Positions 22,301-34,300 of a stretch of DNA of 64,000 nt are shown here, piece by piece (position 1 is the first letter of the stretch; every line of letters starts with the position of its first letter). Below the pieces are notes generated by a model. It had not been told where the DNA came from, searched no databases, and saw only the letters and a program-made list of their open reading frames with translations. The position numbers and the translations under genes were made by a program. Source of the DNA: Symbiodinium natans (taxonomy: Eukaryota; Sar; Dinophyceae; Suessiales; Symbiodiniaceae); the NCBI GenBank assembly GCA_905221605.1, contig CAJNDS010001258.1:489720-553719 (forward strand), written 5' to 3'.

Positions 22301-25300
22301 TCTCATGGTCTCCTGCATACATCTCTCCATGGCGCCATGAAAGCTGGCCGGGCATTTGCCTCGTTCTTTTGGGCACAAAAGGGCGCCATTCCAGCCTTTT
22401 CTTGCGGGCCGTCCTGGCTCCTGGTGCGTTCCCACACAGGGTCAGTCACGTTTCGCGGGGCCAAGCACAATGAACAGACGGACTCGGACTTGCGCATTCT
22501 CACCACGTTCCGGAGATGTTCGAGTTTCCAACAGTTGCGTAGTGAGGAAGAGCGTATCCAGCGGAAATGTGCAGCGCGGTTTGCCACCAGATTTCGGTCC
22601 AGTTTCAGTAGTCTCAGTGGGCGGCCTTCATACTTGTGCAATGCGGGCAGATGGTCAGCTCGTGTGCTTTGGAGGATGCAACGGTTTTGGGCAGCGTGAC
22701 GTCCCAGCAGATTTGGGACCAGTTTTGGCAGTCTCAGCAGGCTTGTCGCATACTTGTGCAGTGCGGTCAGATGGTCAGCTCGTATGCTTTGGACACAACG
22801 ATTATGGACAGTGTGACGTGCCAGCAGATTTGGGACCAGTTTTGGCAGTCGCAGCGGGCGGTTTGCATACGTGTGCAATTCGGGCAGATGGTCAGCTCGT
22901 CTGCTTTGAATCACACAGTGGTGGTAGGTGGAGTGATGTGCCAGCAGATTTGGGACCAGTTTTGGCAGCCGCATCAGGCAGGTTTCATACTTGTGCAGTG
23001 GGGTCAGATGGTCAGCTCGTATGCTTTGGCCGCAACGATTATGGACAGTGTGACGTGCCAGCAGATTTGGGACCAGTTTTGGCAGTCTCAGGGGGCGATT
23101 TTTATTCTTGTGCAGTGCGATCAGATGGTCAGCTCGTCTGTTTTGGACGCAACGATTATGGACATTGTGACGTGCCAGCAGATTTGGGAGCAGTTTCATC
23201 TTCAATCCCAAGGCCGAGCGCTGGACGGAGCTGCGGCGCTGAGGGGCCGGCAGGCACGGGCACTCGGCCAGATACGAGCTCCCTCGTAGCTGGCCGAGTG
23301 CCCGCATTTTGCCGCCGGCCCCTCGGGGGAGCAGCTCCGTTCTAGCGCTCGGAATGATGGGAGCAGTTTTGGCGATCTCAGCGGGCGATCATCATGCTTG
23401 TGCAGTGCGAGCAGATGGTCAGCTCGTATGCTTTGGACGCAATGATGATGGACAGTGTTACGTGCCAGCAGTTTTGGCACCAGTTTAGCGGGTCATTGTC
23501 ATACTTGCGCTCTGCCCTAAACCCTAAACCCTAAGCCCTAAACCCTAAACCCTAAACCTTAAAGCCTAAACCCTAAACCCTAAACCCTAAACCCTGCTTT
23601 GGAGACAACTTTTATGGGAAGAGTCGAGTCCGGCGATCGTGAAGAAAATGGAGAGTGACCATCAAGCCTTCAGCAACTCCAAACGCAAATGCTGCCTATC
23701 GTTACCTTGAACTCCATAATCGTTTTGACCTAACTGATATTCAACGTTTTTCTGTATAAATATGCTGGCTGTAATGTCCGACCCTTTCTTTTTCATTTGG
23801 TTTTCGTTTCCTAAATATCTTTGCCTCATCCCCTACATCTAGTTCAGGACATACATGGTTCTTCTTTCACTTCGTTGTTAAATTAATTTCACTTTGAATT
23901 GATTGTTGGGTTTTCGGGCATCCTCTGGCGTCAATCCCCTGGCCGAGTGCTTCATGTGATTGTTATAGGTGAGTAATATTTCTAATATGTAATCTGGCCA
24001 TTGGATGTTTTGTTTTCCCTTTTTTCCTCATCTTCGTCAACTCTCCGATATAGCATCTCTTTAAATGTGCGGATGGCTCTTTCGCTAAAATTTGGGTGCG
24101 CCCTCGTTCTATGATGTTCTATGTTTTCATCCTTCAAATGCTCTTGTATCGCTTCTTTGTTCAACGCGCCTTCATCATCTGCATAGTTTATATCGGGTTT
24201 CTTACCCATCTGGTTTAGCCACTCAATCATTCCACTCGCTACGTCTCCTTCTTGTTTGCTCTTTATCGGCACTACATACATGAATTTATCAAAAACATCA
24301 ATCCTCGAAACACCTACCTTAAACTTGTGTTCACCCAAATCGCTTTTCAAAAACAAATCCATCTGATACTCGTAGGCGGAATGAGGGGCGATAAGGCTAT
24401 TTTGACCTACCGGCTTTTTTTTCTCAACGTTTTTTTCCTAAACACTCGTTAACATCGCCCATTGTTATAGTTGTGTCCTTCTCTCGTGCTTCGCTTAATG
24501 TCGTTTGTTTTAAACCATAGCCCCCCCTAAACCCCTAAACCCCTAACCCCTAAACCCCTAAAACCCCAAGCCCCTAAAACCCCTAAACCCTAAAACAACC
24601 TAAAGCCCAAAAAAGCCTAAAACCTTAAACAAACCTAAAACCCTAGCGCCCTAAAACCCTAAAAACCCTAAACCCTCAACCCTTTTCGGCGCTAATAGGG
24701 TATAGAGGCCTAAAACCGGAACCCTAAAACCCTATAACCCGAAAACCCTAAATAGCCCAAAAAACCCTAACCTTAGACCCTAAACCCTAAAACCCTCAAC
24801 CCTTTTCGGCATTGCAGGTGTGATCGTCTCCTCGCCGCTGGCGTACCCTGGGCACCAGCTCGAGCTGGAGCAGAGGCGGCCCCACCACCTACCACCTGTA
24901 AGCCTCACCCTAGACCCCATAGGGTTTAGGGTTTAGGGTTTAGGGTTTAAGGGGTCTAAGGGGTTTAAGGGGTTTAAGGGGTTTAAGGGGTTTAAGGGGT
25001 TTATGGGGATTAAGGGGTTTAAGGGGTTTAAGGGGTTTAAGGGGTTTAAGGGGTTTTAGGGGTTTAAGGGGTTTAAGGGGTTTAAGGGGTTTAAGGGGTT
25101 TAAGGGGGTTTAAGGGGTTTAAGGGGTTTAAGGGGGTTTAAAGGGGGTTTAAAGGGGGTTTAAAGGGGGTTTAAGGGGTTTAAGGGGTTGAGGGTTTGGC
25201 TGGCTGGTTCTTCGTAGGGAAGGGAATGCGGCACCCTATATAATCTTTTGAAGGGTATATATAGGGCCCTTACTCCCTCATTCCCTACTAGGAAACAGGG

Positions 25301-28300
25301 CGTCAGGTTTAAGGTGTCTGGTTTGGTTGAGAGTGTAGGCCCCAGCACGATGTTGGATTTCGGACTTCGTGTTTCCGAAAGAGGGGTTGCAGCGATGCCC
25401 AAATCTGGCTTGTTGAAGGACTACTTTGGGCTAAATTCTACAGAGGATGAGGGTTCAGCATGCTCGGTCTTGGTAGGCCCTGCGGGGCATTTCATATTCT
25501 CATTTTTTGGTGTTAAGAGGATCATGAATGCAGAGTAGGCCCTTATTCTTCTTGTAGGGCGCAGGTTCCCCTATACGCCCTTTTTCAACTGAGAAGCGTC
25601 ACCTTGTTTTTCTAAGCCATTGTCTAGCTTGTAGCCCTAAACCCGAAAGCATGGTCTGGTAGCCCTAAACCCTAAAGCATGGTCTGGTAGCCCTAAACCC
25701 TAAACCATGGTCTAGTAGCCCCAAACCCTAAACCATGGTCGAGTAGCCTAAGCAAACCATGAACCAGAAAGCGATGCCGGCAGGTGTATCGCCCCCTGAA
25801 GGCACTGTAGGCTTCCCAAAGGCCATACAACCCGAAGCCTGGATGCCGGCGCCCTAAACCCTAAACCCTTAACTTCTTCCACACCGCACTGAAGTCTGCC
25901 TCGTGAGTTCACTCTCGGTCTTGAGAAGGGTCTGGTGCTGAGTTCTGCTCGAAGACCTTCGCTAGGTGCCGAGTTCCAGTGTGTGCCTGTCTTTCTGGTT
26001 CTTCGTGGGTTTAGGGTTTGGGGCTACTAGACCGTGGGTTACGGTGTAGGGCTACTAGACCCAAGACTAGGAGATCTGCGACATGTTTCTTGGGTCCGAA
26101 GCCCATGGAAGTGTTGAGGTGGTGCTCATTCTGACTACAAGAAGTTCTTGATCTACAGCCGTGCGAGAGCAACTGAGACATCGCTTCGGATGTGGCTCAA
26201 GCCAGGCCACTGGTCTGCCAGACCATGCCCTAAAACCAAAACCCTAAACCCTAAACCCTAAACCCGAAACCCTAAACTCTAATTAAACCCTGAACCCTGA
26301 ACCCTAAACCCTAAACCCTAAACAGACCTCGGCATCGCCAGCCACTGCTGGGACGACTCTAGAGAGTGTGTACGAAGAGACTTCGCAAGACGCTGCACGA
26401 AGAGACTGCTGTTGCTGCGGGGAGCTGAACAAGTCGCTCGTTGATCCCTCTGACTACAAGTCGGCTGATCTTCTTGGCGTGGGTACCTAGAGCCTAAAAC
26501 TTAAACCCGGAACCCTAAAGCCCTCAGCGGTTTAAGATCTCAGGTCTGTGGGTGTTAGTTCAGGGAGTTTGCTGGGGCGCCAAGTTGCCGCCAACGGCAC
26601 TTAAAGGCAACACACCCTTAAACCTCCAAGGGTTCAGGGTTTTACCCTAACCCTAAATCCAACACCCTAAACCCTGAACCCTAAACCCTCTAAGCCCCAA
26701 CCCTGAAACCCCAAAACCTGTTGCAGCGCCTTCCTGTACATGTCATGCAGCAGTTTGTCAGGTAGGCTTTAGGCCCAAACCAGTAGGCTATGAGCACAAA
26801 CACATTTCAAGCATTGCACAGTTTAGTAGTGCCATAGCCCAATCATAGTGCAAAGACTTCATGTCATTCTTTCTCTCTCTTTGTCCGCTTGTGTTAAAAG
26901 ATTTGCTCCGCGTTTGTGAGGGTTAGCAATGGCTGGGAGGGACGATGCTAGGGAAGTGCGCAATCCACTAGTTTCAACCTCACAGCCCGCTGGTCCTCAC
27001 CAGCACAAACCCTTAACCCCCTAAACCCCTACGCAAGGAAGGTACTGAGCTTCCTCATGGCCCAGCCGCTGAAGGCAAGGCCTTTGGAAAGGTTTTGGGG
27101 TTTAGGGTTTAGGGTTTAGAGTTTACAAGGGTTTTGGGGTTTAGGGTTTGGGGTCCTAAGCTCGAAGCCCTTGAACATTCGTGGAGGGTACGCGGCTTGG
27201 ATTTTGGAACGAAACCTCATGCATGGGTCGGTGCCTTTGGAGTTTAAGGCGTTTTGTTGCTTTAAGGCAGTTTGGGGGCCTTGGGTTTTAGGGCTTAGGG
27301 TTTAGGGGTTGAGCTTGAGGGAAGTCGCTCAAGCAGCCTTCATCCGCGGCATCGACGGGTCGTTTTGGATGTTTAGCGCTTGGGTTCCCTAGGCCCTGCA
27401 CACAAATCCCTAAAAGCCGAATTCCCTAAACCCTAGACCCTCCACCCTTAAACCCTAATTACACCCTTAAACCGAATTCCCTCGAACAAATCCTGAGGGA
27501 TGTTTCAGCATGTGGGGCTCAGGTTTCGGAGTTCATAAGCCCAAGGCTCATGATCGCACCTTTGGCTTCAGGTTCTTGGGTTCAGGTTAGGGTGGAGGGC
27601 TTAGTAGGGTGTAGGGGGTTTAGGGTTTAGGCTTTAGGGTCAAGGCTTTCCAACGCCCGCAAGAACAAACCGAACCGCTGTGAAAGGTGTGGCTGTGGAA
27701 GTGCCTGGGCCATGATTCATGTGGGTGCACCCGAAACCCCGAAACCTTGAACCGCCAAAACCCCCCGAAACCCCCCCCCCCCTATACCCATGGACCCCGA
27801 AACCCTAACCCCTAACCCCTAAGCCCTAAGCCCTAAGCCCGAAGCCCTTTGCCTGAAACCTTGCAGCCCCCTAAGACCTACGCCTCTCATAAAGCAACCC
27901 GAAGCCCTTAACCCTTACGCAGGACGTGTTTGGGACAGGAGCCTTTGGGTTTAGGTTTTAGGGTTTAGGGTTTAGGGTTTATGGTTTAGGGTTTAGGGTT
28001 TAGGGCTGCTTTGGGCTTGTGTTTTAGGATTGGGGGATGAGAACTTTATCCCCGGTTTAGAACTTTATCCACTTGTAAACCCAAGACCCTAACTAACTTG
28101 GGATGTTCCCACTTATTCTAGCAGTCCTTAATCGGGATTATCATAGGGGGTACAATCATCCCTATTACGGACTGTTAGTATAAGGGGAAGCATCCCAACC
28201 CTCGCCGCTAAACCTAGAAACCAAAAAGAATAAATGAGCAAATGCTCTGCAGACTAACGAGCCCTAAGCCCTCAACTTTGCTACACCCCAAGCCCTAATC

Positions 28301-31300
28301 CTTACAACCCTAAACCCGAACCCCTAGACCCTAAACCCTAAATCCAAGGGTAGTTTCATGGTCCCTGAATATGGGCCCTTAAAAGGGGACCTCTCATGTA
28401 CCCCTTGTATACCCTATACAAATTAGGGGCCCTTGCTTCAGAAGCCTTTAAAGGAGGTCAGGGACCATATTCAGGGCCCATGAAACTACCCCTAAGCCCT
28501 AAGCCCTAAGCCCTAAGCCCTAAACCCTAGGAACGACCCTAGACCCTAAACCCCAAACCCTAAACCCTAAACCCCAAGCCCTAAGCCCTAAGACCTAAGC
28601 CCTAAACCCTAGGAACGACCCTAAACCCTAAACCCCAAACCCTAAACCCTAAACCCCAAACCCTAAACATTCCTAAACTCTAACCTATGGCAAGCCCTGG
28701 CTTGCGCCGAGGAAGCGCGATCAGATCGCGAGCCTCTGGCCCAAATGCGACATGGGCGAGGCGCAGTTTAGGGTTTAGGGTTTAGGGTTTAGGGTTTAGG
28801 GTTTAGGGTTTAGGGTTTAGGGTTTAGGGTTTAGGGTTTAGGGTTAGGGTTTGATTAGGGTTTAGGGTTTCGGGTTTGGGGGGTTTATGGTTTGGGATTT
28901 GGGGTTTGGGGTTTTGGGGGTTTTGCGGTTTGGGGTTTAGGGCTTCGCGCAGTCTACGGGAAACCCACCTCGTACCGGGCTTGCTGTTGAAACAAGATAC
29001 CGAATCTCCGCAATATGCTGGTGAGTATATGTCCGGCAACCCTAAACCCTAAACCCTACACCCTAAACCCTAAACCCTGATTCCTGAACCCTAAACCGTG
29101 TGTTGCCGCGGGATCCTTTAAATTGCATCCCCCTTAAGTTAAGCCCCCTTGCAGCCCCCTTGAAGCACTAAACCCTAAACCCTAAACCCTGAACCCTGAA
29201 CCCTGAACCCTAAACCCTAAACCCTACTTGGACATTCATGGGTACTTATAACTCCAATTTGTCAGTCTACTTATAGCCTACTTAGGGGACTTAGGGGGCT
29301 TATAAGTACAGTTATAATTGAGGTTCCAAGTACCCATGAACCTCCAAGTAAAGCTCCTAATCCCGAGGAACCAGCATAGGTAGGATGTTTACGGGTAGAG
29401 GATTCGAGTTTTCTTTACTTACCCTAAACTTTAGAACCTAAACCCCAAACCCTAAACCCTAAACCCTAACCCCTAAACCCTAAACCCTAAACCCTGAACC
29501 CTAAACCCTAAACCCTGAACCCCAAAGACTTGTTTAGGGTTCAGCCCAGCGCTGAAGGACCCTCGAGCACCCAAAACCTCCCTAATTTTTAAAAGCCCCA
29601 AACCCGAAACCCGATGCCCCAAAACCTCCCTAAACCCTAAACCCTAAACCCTAAACCCTAAACCCTAAACCCTAAACCCTAAACCCTAAACCCTAAAACC
29701 CTAAACCCTAAACCCTAAACCCTAAACCCTAAACCCTAAACCCTAAAGGTTTAGGGTTCAGGGTTTAGGGTTTAGGGTTTAGGGTTTCGGGTTTAGGGTT
29801 TAGGGTTTAGGGTTCAGGGTTTAGGGTTTAAGGTTTTGAGTTTGGGGTTTAGGGTTTCCCGGTCCAGGTGATGAAGAGCACGTCGCTGCTGAACGTGGTC
29901 GGGTACATGCTGGATGCTCGCCCATAGCCCTAAACCCTAAACCCTCGGCCCTCGACCCTCAACCCTGAAACCCCTAAACCCTGAACCCCAAACCCCTGAA
30001 GCCCTAAATTTTTAAACCCTAAACCCTAAACCTTACATCCTAAACTCAGCCTCGCTCGAAAGACTCAGCCGGTCCCACTCGCAAACTAAGCGTCCCACCC
30101 TGAATCTGTTAACCCCTAGTTAACCGCCCACCCTGAGGCCACAACGCTTCTAGATGTTCGTTCCCCTTATACTTAGATGCCTCATGAAGAAGAAAGGCTA
30201 CACTCTTTGTTGTCAGGATGCCACCCTAAACTGTAAACCCCTGAATCCTAAACCCCAAACCCCAAACCCCAAACCCTCTACAATCCCGTACATATGCTGG
30301 CTTCGCGGATGACCAGTATAGGTGCAACAGCTTGGGGAAGTCACCCGACTTGATGCGCAGTGGCAAAAATCTGCCTCCATGCGCTGGATCGAGCTTGCCA
30401 GCCAGTCCGACCCGGTCATGCCGTCGCTCGGACAACTCCAGCTCATCCGAGGAGGAGCAAAGGCTGACTCCGCACCAAGAGCGAATCTCAGCGCAACTCG
30501 ATCTTCAGCGGCAGGCGGTCCCCAGGGACGGGGACTGCCTCTTCTCGTCGCTGTCGAAGAAGCTCTACAAACCCTCCTGCCACGATGGCTTGTCATTGGG
30601 CGGAGTCTGAGGTTTGCAAGGTGTTAAACCCTGACCCTCGCCTTTTGTCCAGAGCACTCAACCCTAAGCCCGAAACACAATTCTGACCCTGACAAGTAGG
30701 CTGGAGGGTTGCGGGTAGGTTTAGATGTTTGGGGTTGATAGGGGATTGAGGGCTTAGGGTTCTGGATGACCCCCAAACTCGTATTCTTTGTAGGATACCT
30801 GAAAATCGCGACCGGGTTTCAGAATTCGCTTAGTCTTGCCAGGTAAGTAACCTTGAGTTTTTGGGCGCTACGTGGTTTCCGAAATTGGGGGTACCCTATT
30901 GGGTCCCTATTATAAGGGAGCCTACTATTTGGGGTCTTCTTTTAGGAGTCCTCTATTTTTCGTAAGCCTCCCCCCGCCCCCATTTTACCCAACGGGTAAC
31001 CTGTATCTCCTCTCAAAACTAAGCCCTCGGGAGACTCTAACCCTAAACCCTAAACCCTAAACCCTAAACCCTAAACCCTAAACCCTAAACCCTAAACCCT
31101 AAACCCTAAACCCTAAACCCTAAACCCTAAACCCTAAACCAGGCCCCAGGCCCTTGTGCAAACTGTGCGAGCTGCTGGGGGCCAGTTTTGGGTGGTTTGG
31201 GTGGCCTGGGTGGCCTTACGCCCTAGACAGAATAAACCCTAAACCCTAAACCCTGAACCCTAAACCCTCAACCCTCAACCCTCAACCCTCAACCCTAACC

Positions 31301-34300
31301 CTAAACCCTAAACCCTAAACCCTAAACCCTAAACCCTAAACCCTAAACCCTAAACCCTAAACCCGTCTTTAGCAGACATTAGAGTTCGGGGTTTCTACAG
31401 GATTTAATGCGTAAGGATTAGGGTGTGGCGGCTTCGTCGGTAACCAGAGATCCCTGCAAGCTCCGTAAAATCGGTCCCAGAGTAGACTAGGGTTTAGGGT
31501 TTAGGTTCTAGTGTTTAGAGTTTAGGGTTTAGGGTTTAGGGTTTAGGGTTTAGGGTTTAGGGTTTAGGTTCTAGTGTTTAGGGTCTGGGGCTTAGGGTTC
31601 CCAAGCCCTCCACAGCCCTGAAATGCTGAAACGCTGAACCCAAACCCTAAGCAATGAAGCCCTGAAACTCCCAACTCCCAAGCACAAAGAACCCGACAAC
31701 CCGCAAACCTAAGCCAGAAACCCTTAAACCCTAAGACCCTAAGACCCTAAAACCCTAAAAACCTTAAAAACCCTAAAACCCTAAAACCCTAAAACCCTAA
31801 AACCCTAAAACCCTAAAACCCTAAAACCCTAAAAACCTTAAAAACCCTAAAAACCCTAAAACCCTAAAACCTTAAAACCCTAAAGCCCTAAAACCCTAAA
31901 ACCCTAAAACCCTAAAACCCTAAAACCCTAAAACCCTAAAACCCTAAAACCCTAAAACCCTAAAACCCTAAAACCCTAAAACCCTAAAACCCTAAACCCT
32001 CAAACCCTAAAACCCTTAACCCTAACCCTAAACGCCTTCGCCTACAGATCATTGGCAGCCCAGGAGCACCAGGGCTACCACACGGTGTCTGACTACTTCA
32101 CGCCCCTCTTGCCCTGTTAGTCATTGCCCAGTCTAGGGTTTAGGGTTTAGGGTCTTGGGGTTGAAGGTTTAGGGGATTAGGGTTTCGGGTTTTAAGGTTT
32201 AGGGCTTAGGGTTTTGAGGTTCAGGTTTAGGGTTTAGGCCTTCAAGGTTTCGGGTTTACGGTGTCGGGCTTTCGGAAACACTTCTCGGTGCCCATGGACA
32301 TAAGCGAGGGAGACAAAGCTTGAGGGGTGGGGTAGACCAGAAACCTGCCCTAAACCCTCAACCCAAGACCCGAATGTGACCCGAACCCATATACCCTCAC
32401 ACCCCGACCCCTGCCCCTAAACCTTCAAACCCCGGAAAGCCAAAATTAAAGTCCTGAACCCCACGCCCTAGCCCCCCAAGCTTAACTCCTAAACCCCCAA
32501 GGTCAAGCCCAACTGCTCCCCCCCCCTCCTCACTCAGCCGAGTCTCAATGATCCAGAGCCCGTCCTGGGTCGGATCGCCTGCCCCGTGCTCATCCTCGGC
32601 GCGAAAGATGCCACCTGGCACCACCGGGTTCAGGGGCCCCAAACGCTAAACCCTAAAGAGCCCCTAAACCCTAAACCCTAAACCCTAAACCCTAAACCCT
32701 AAACCCTAAACCCTAAACCCTAAACCCTAAACCGTAACCCCTAAACCCTGAACCCTAAGCCCTAAACCCTAAACCCTAAACCCTAAACCTAAACCCTACA
32801 CTCGATTTGGGTGGGGGTTTAGGGTTTCGCGCTTTCTGGGTGCAAAGATTTGCGGCTGCGGGACCCGCAGTTGGGTTTTCGATGGAGGGTCCAGCAACTG
32901 TCACAGTTGCTGACAAATTAGGGTTTAGGGTTTAAGGTGTAGGGTGTAGGGTTTAGGGTTTAGGGGAATTCATCATCAACCAGCCATCAAGCGGGCTTTG
33001 CTGCTTGAGCTATAGTATAGGAGGTGCGGGCCATGCAATATGGTGCGAGCGGCCGAAAAGCGAGCGCGGGCAAAGTGCCCCAGGTGCCAACGCCAACCAT
33101 CGCTGCGCCTTCTGAGGCCGGTCACCATGCATAGCGGCTTAGCGGATTAGTCCGTTCAGCTTGTACCTGTAGTTTAGGGTTTAGGGTTTAGGGTTTAGGG
33201 TTTCGGGTTTAGGGTTCGGGTTTAGGGTTTAGGCCGGCCACTATCATGGCATGCATGGTGGAGCATTGTCTGAAGATGCTGGGTGTGGTCAAGTTCGCCA
33301 GTACCATATGTGATACCCTAAACCCTAAACCCTAACACCCTAACACCCTAAAAACCTAAAACGCTAAACACTAAGACCCTAAGACCCTGAAAAGCCTTAG
33401 CACCAAAAACCCCAAACCCCAAAAACCCTAAAACCCTAAACCCCTGAAAACTCTAAACCCTAAAATAACTAGACCCAAAAAACACAAACCCAAAAACACC
33501 CTAAACCCTAAAAATACTAAACCCTAAGCAAGTGTGCTGTGAAGTCGGTGTGTGTGTGTGTGTGTGCATGTGTACCTTCAACGGGGCTATAAGCAAATAC
33601 ATTCGATAGTACTCATGGCCGCCCGCAAACCTTCAAGTAAACCCTGAAACTCAGTGTGCCCAGTTCCCTTTTTCTGCTGAACAGAAGGTCGCCTTTAATC
33701 TTCGTGTTACTGGGGCCCTATACAGTCTAAACCCTAGCCCCCGACTCTGCGCAAAGTCCCATACAGCCCTGTGACAAGTCGCAGCTGTGTTTATAAACAT
33801 GTCGTGTTCCTTTGGGGCTCTGCAACTTGGAGTTTTGGGAATGATGAGGCAAAGCCCGAGCGACCAAATGGAAGGTATGTGGATACATGTGTGTGTGTGT
33901 GTTTATATATATATATATATATTGCTCACCCCCCCCCCCCCCCCCCCAATGGACCAACCGCGACATGAAAAAAGACATGGGACATGGGAAAGCATGCTTA
34001 TCATACATACATATATATATATAGATGTATGTAGGACCTTTATGCATTATTTGACGGTCCTGCTTCGCCTTCCAAAACTTTAAGGATTTTAAGGAATTTA
34101 GGGGTTTTCCAAAATTTTAAAAACCCTTAAAATCCTTAAAATCCTTAAAATTTTGAAAGCCAAAACTTTAAGGATTTTAAGGAATTTAAGGCCTTTTAAA
34201 TTTCTTAAAATCCTTAAAATCCTTAAAATCCTTAAAATTTTGAAAGAAAATTAAATCATTTTCCGGAAAGAGGCAGGCCCATTTAAAATTTTAAAAATCC

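Noticed and set aside
22303-23307. 334-codon minus-strand ORF
   Set aside because: It is the shadow of the RCC1 repeats on the plus strand; the plus frame matches a known repeat family.
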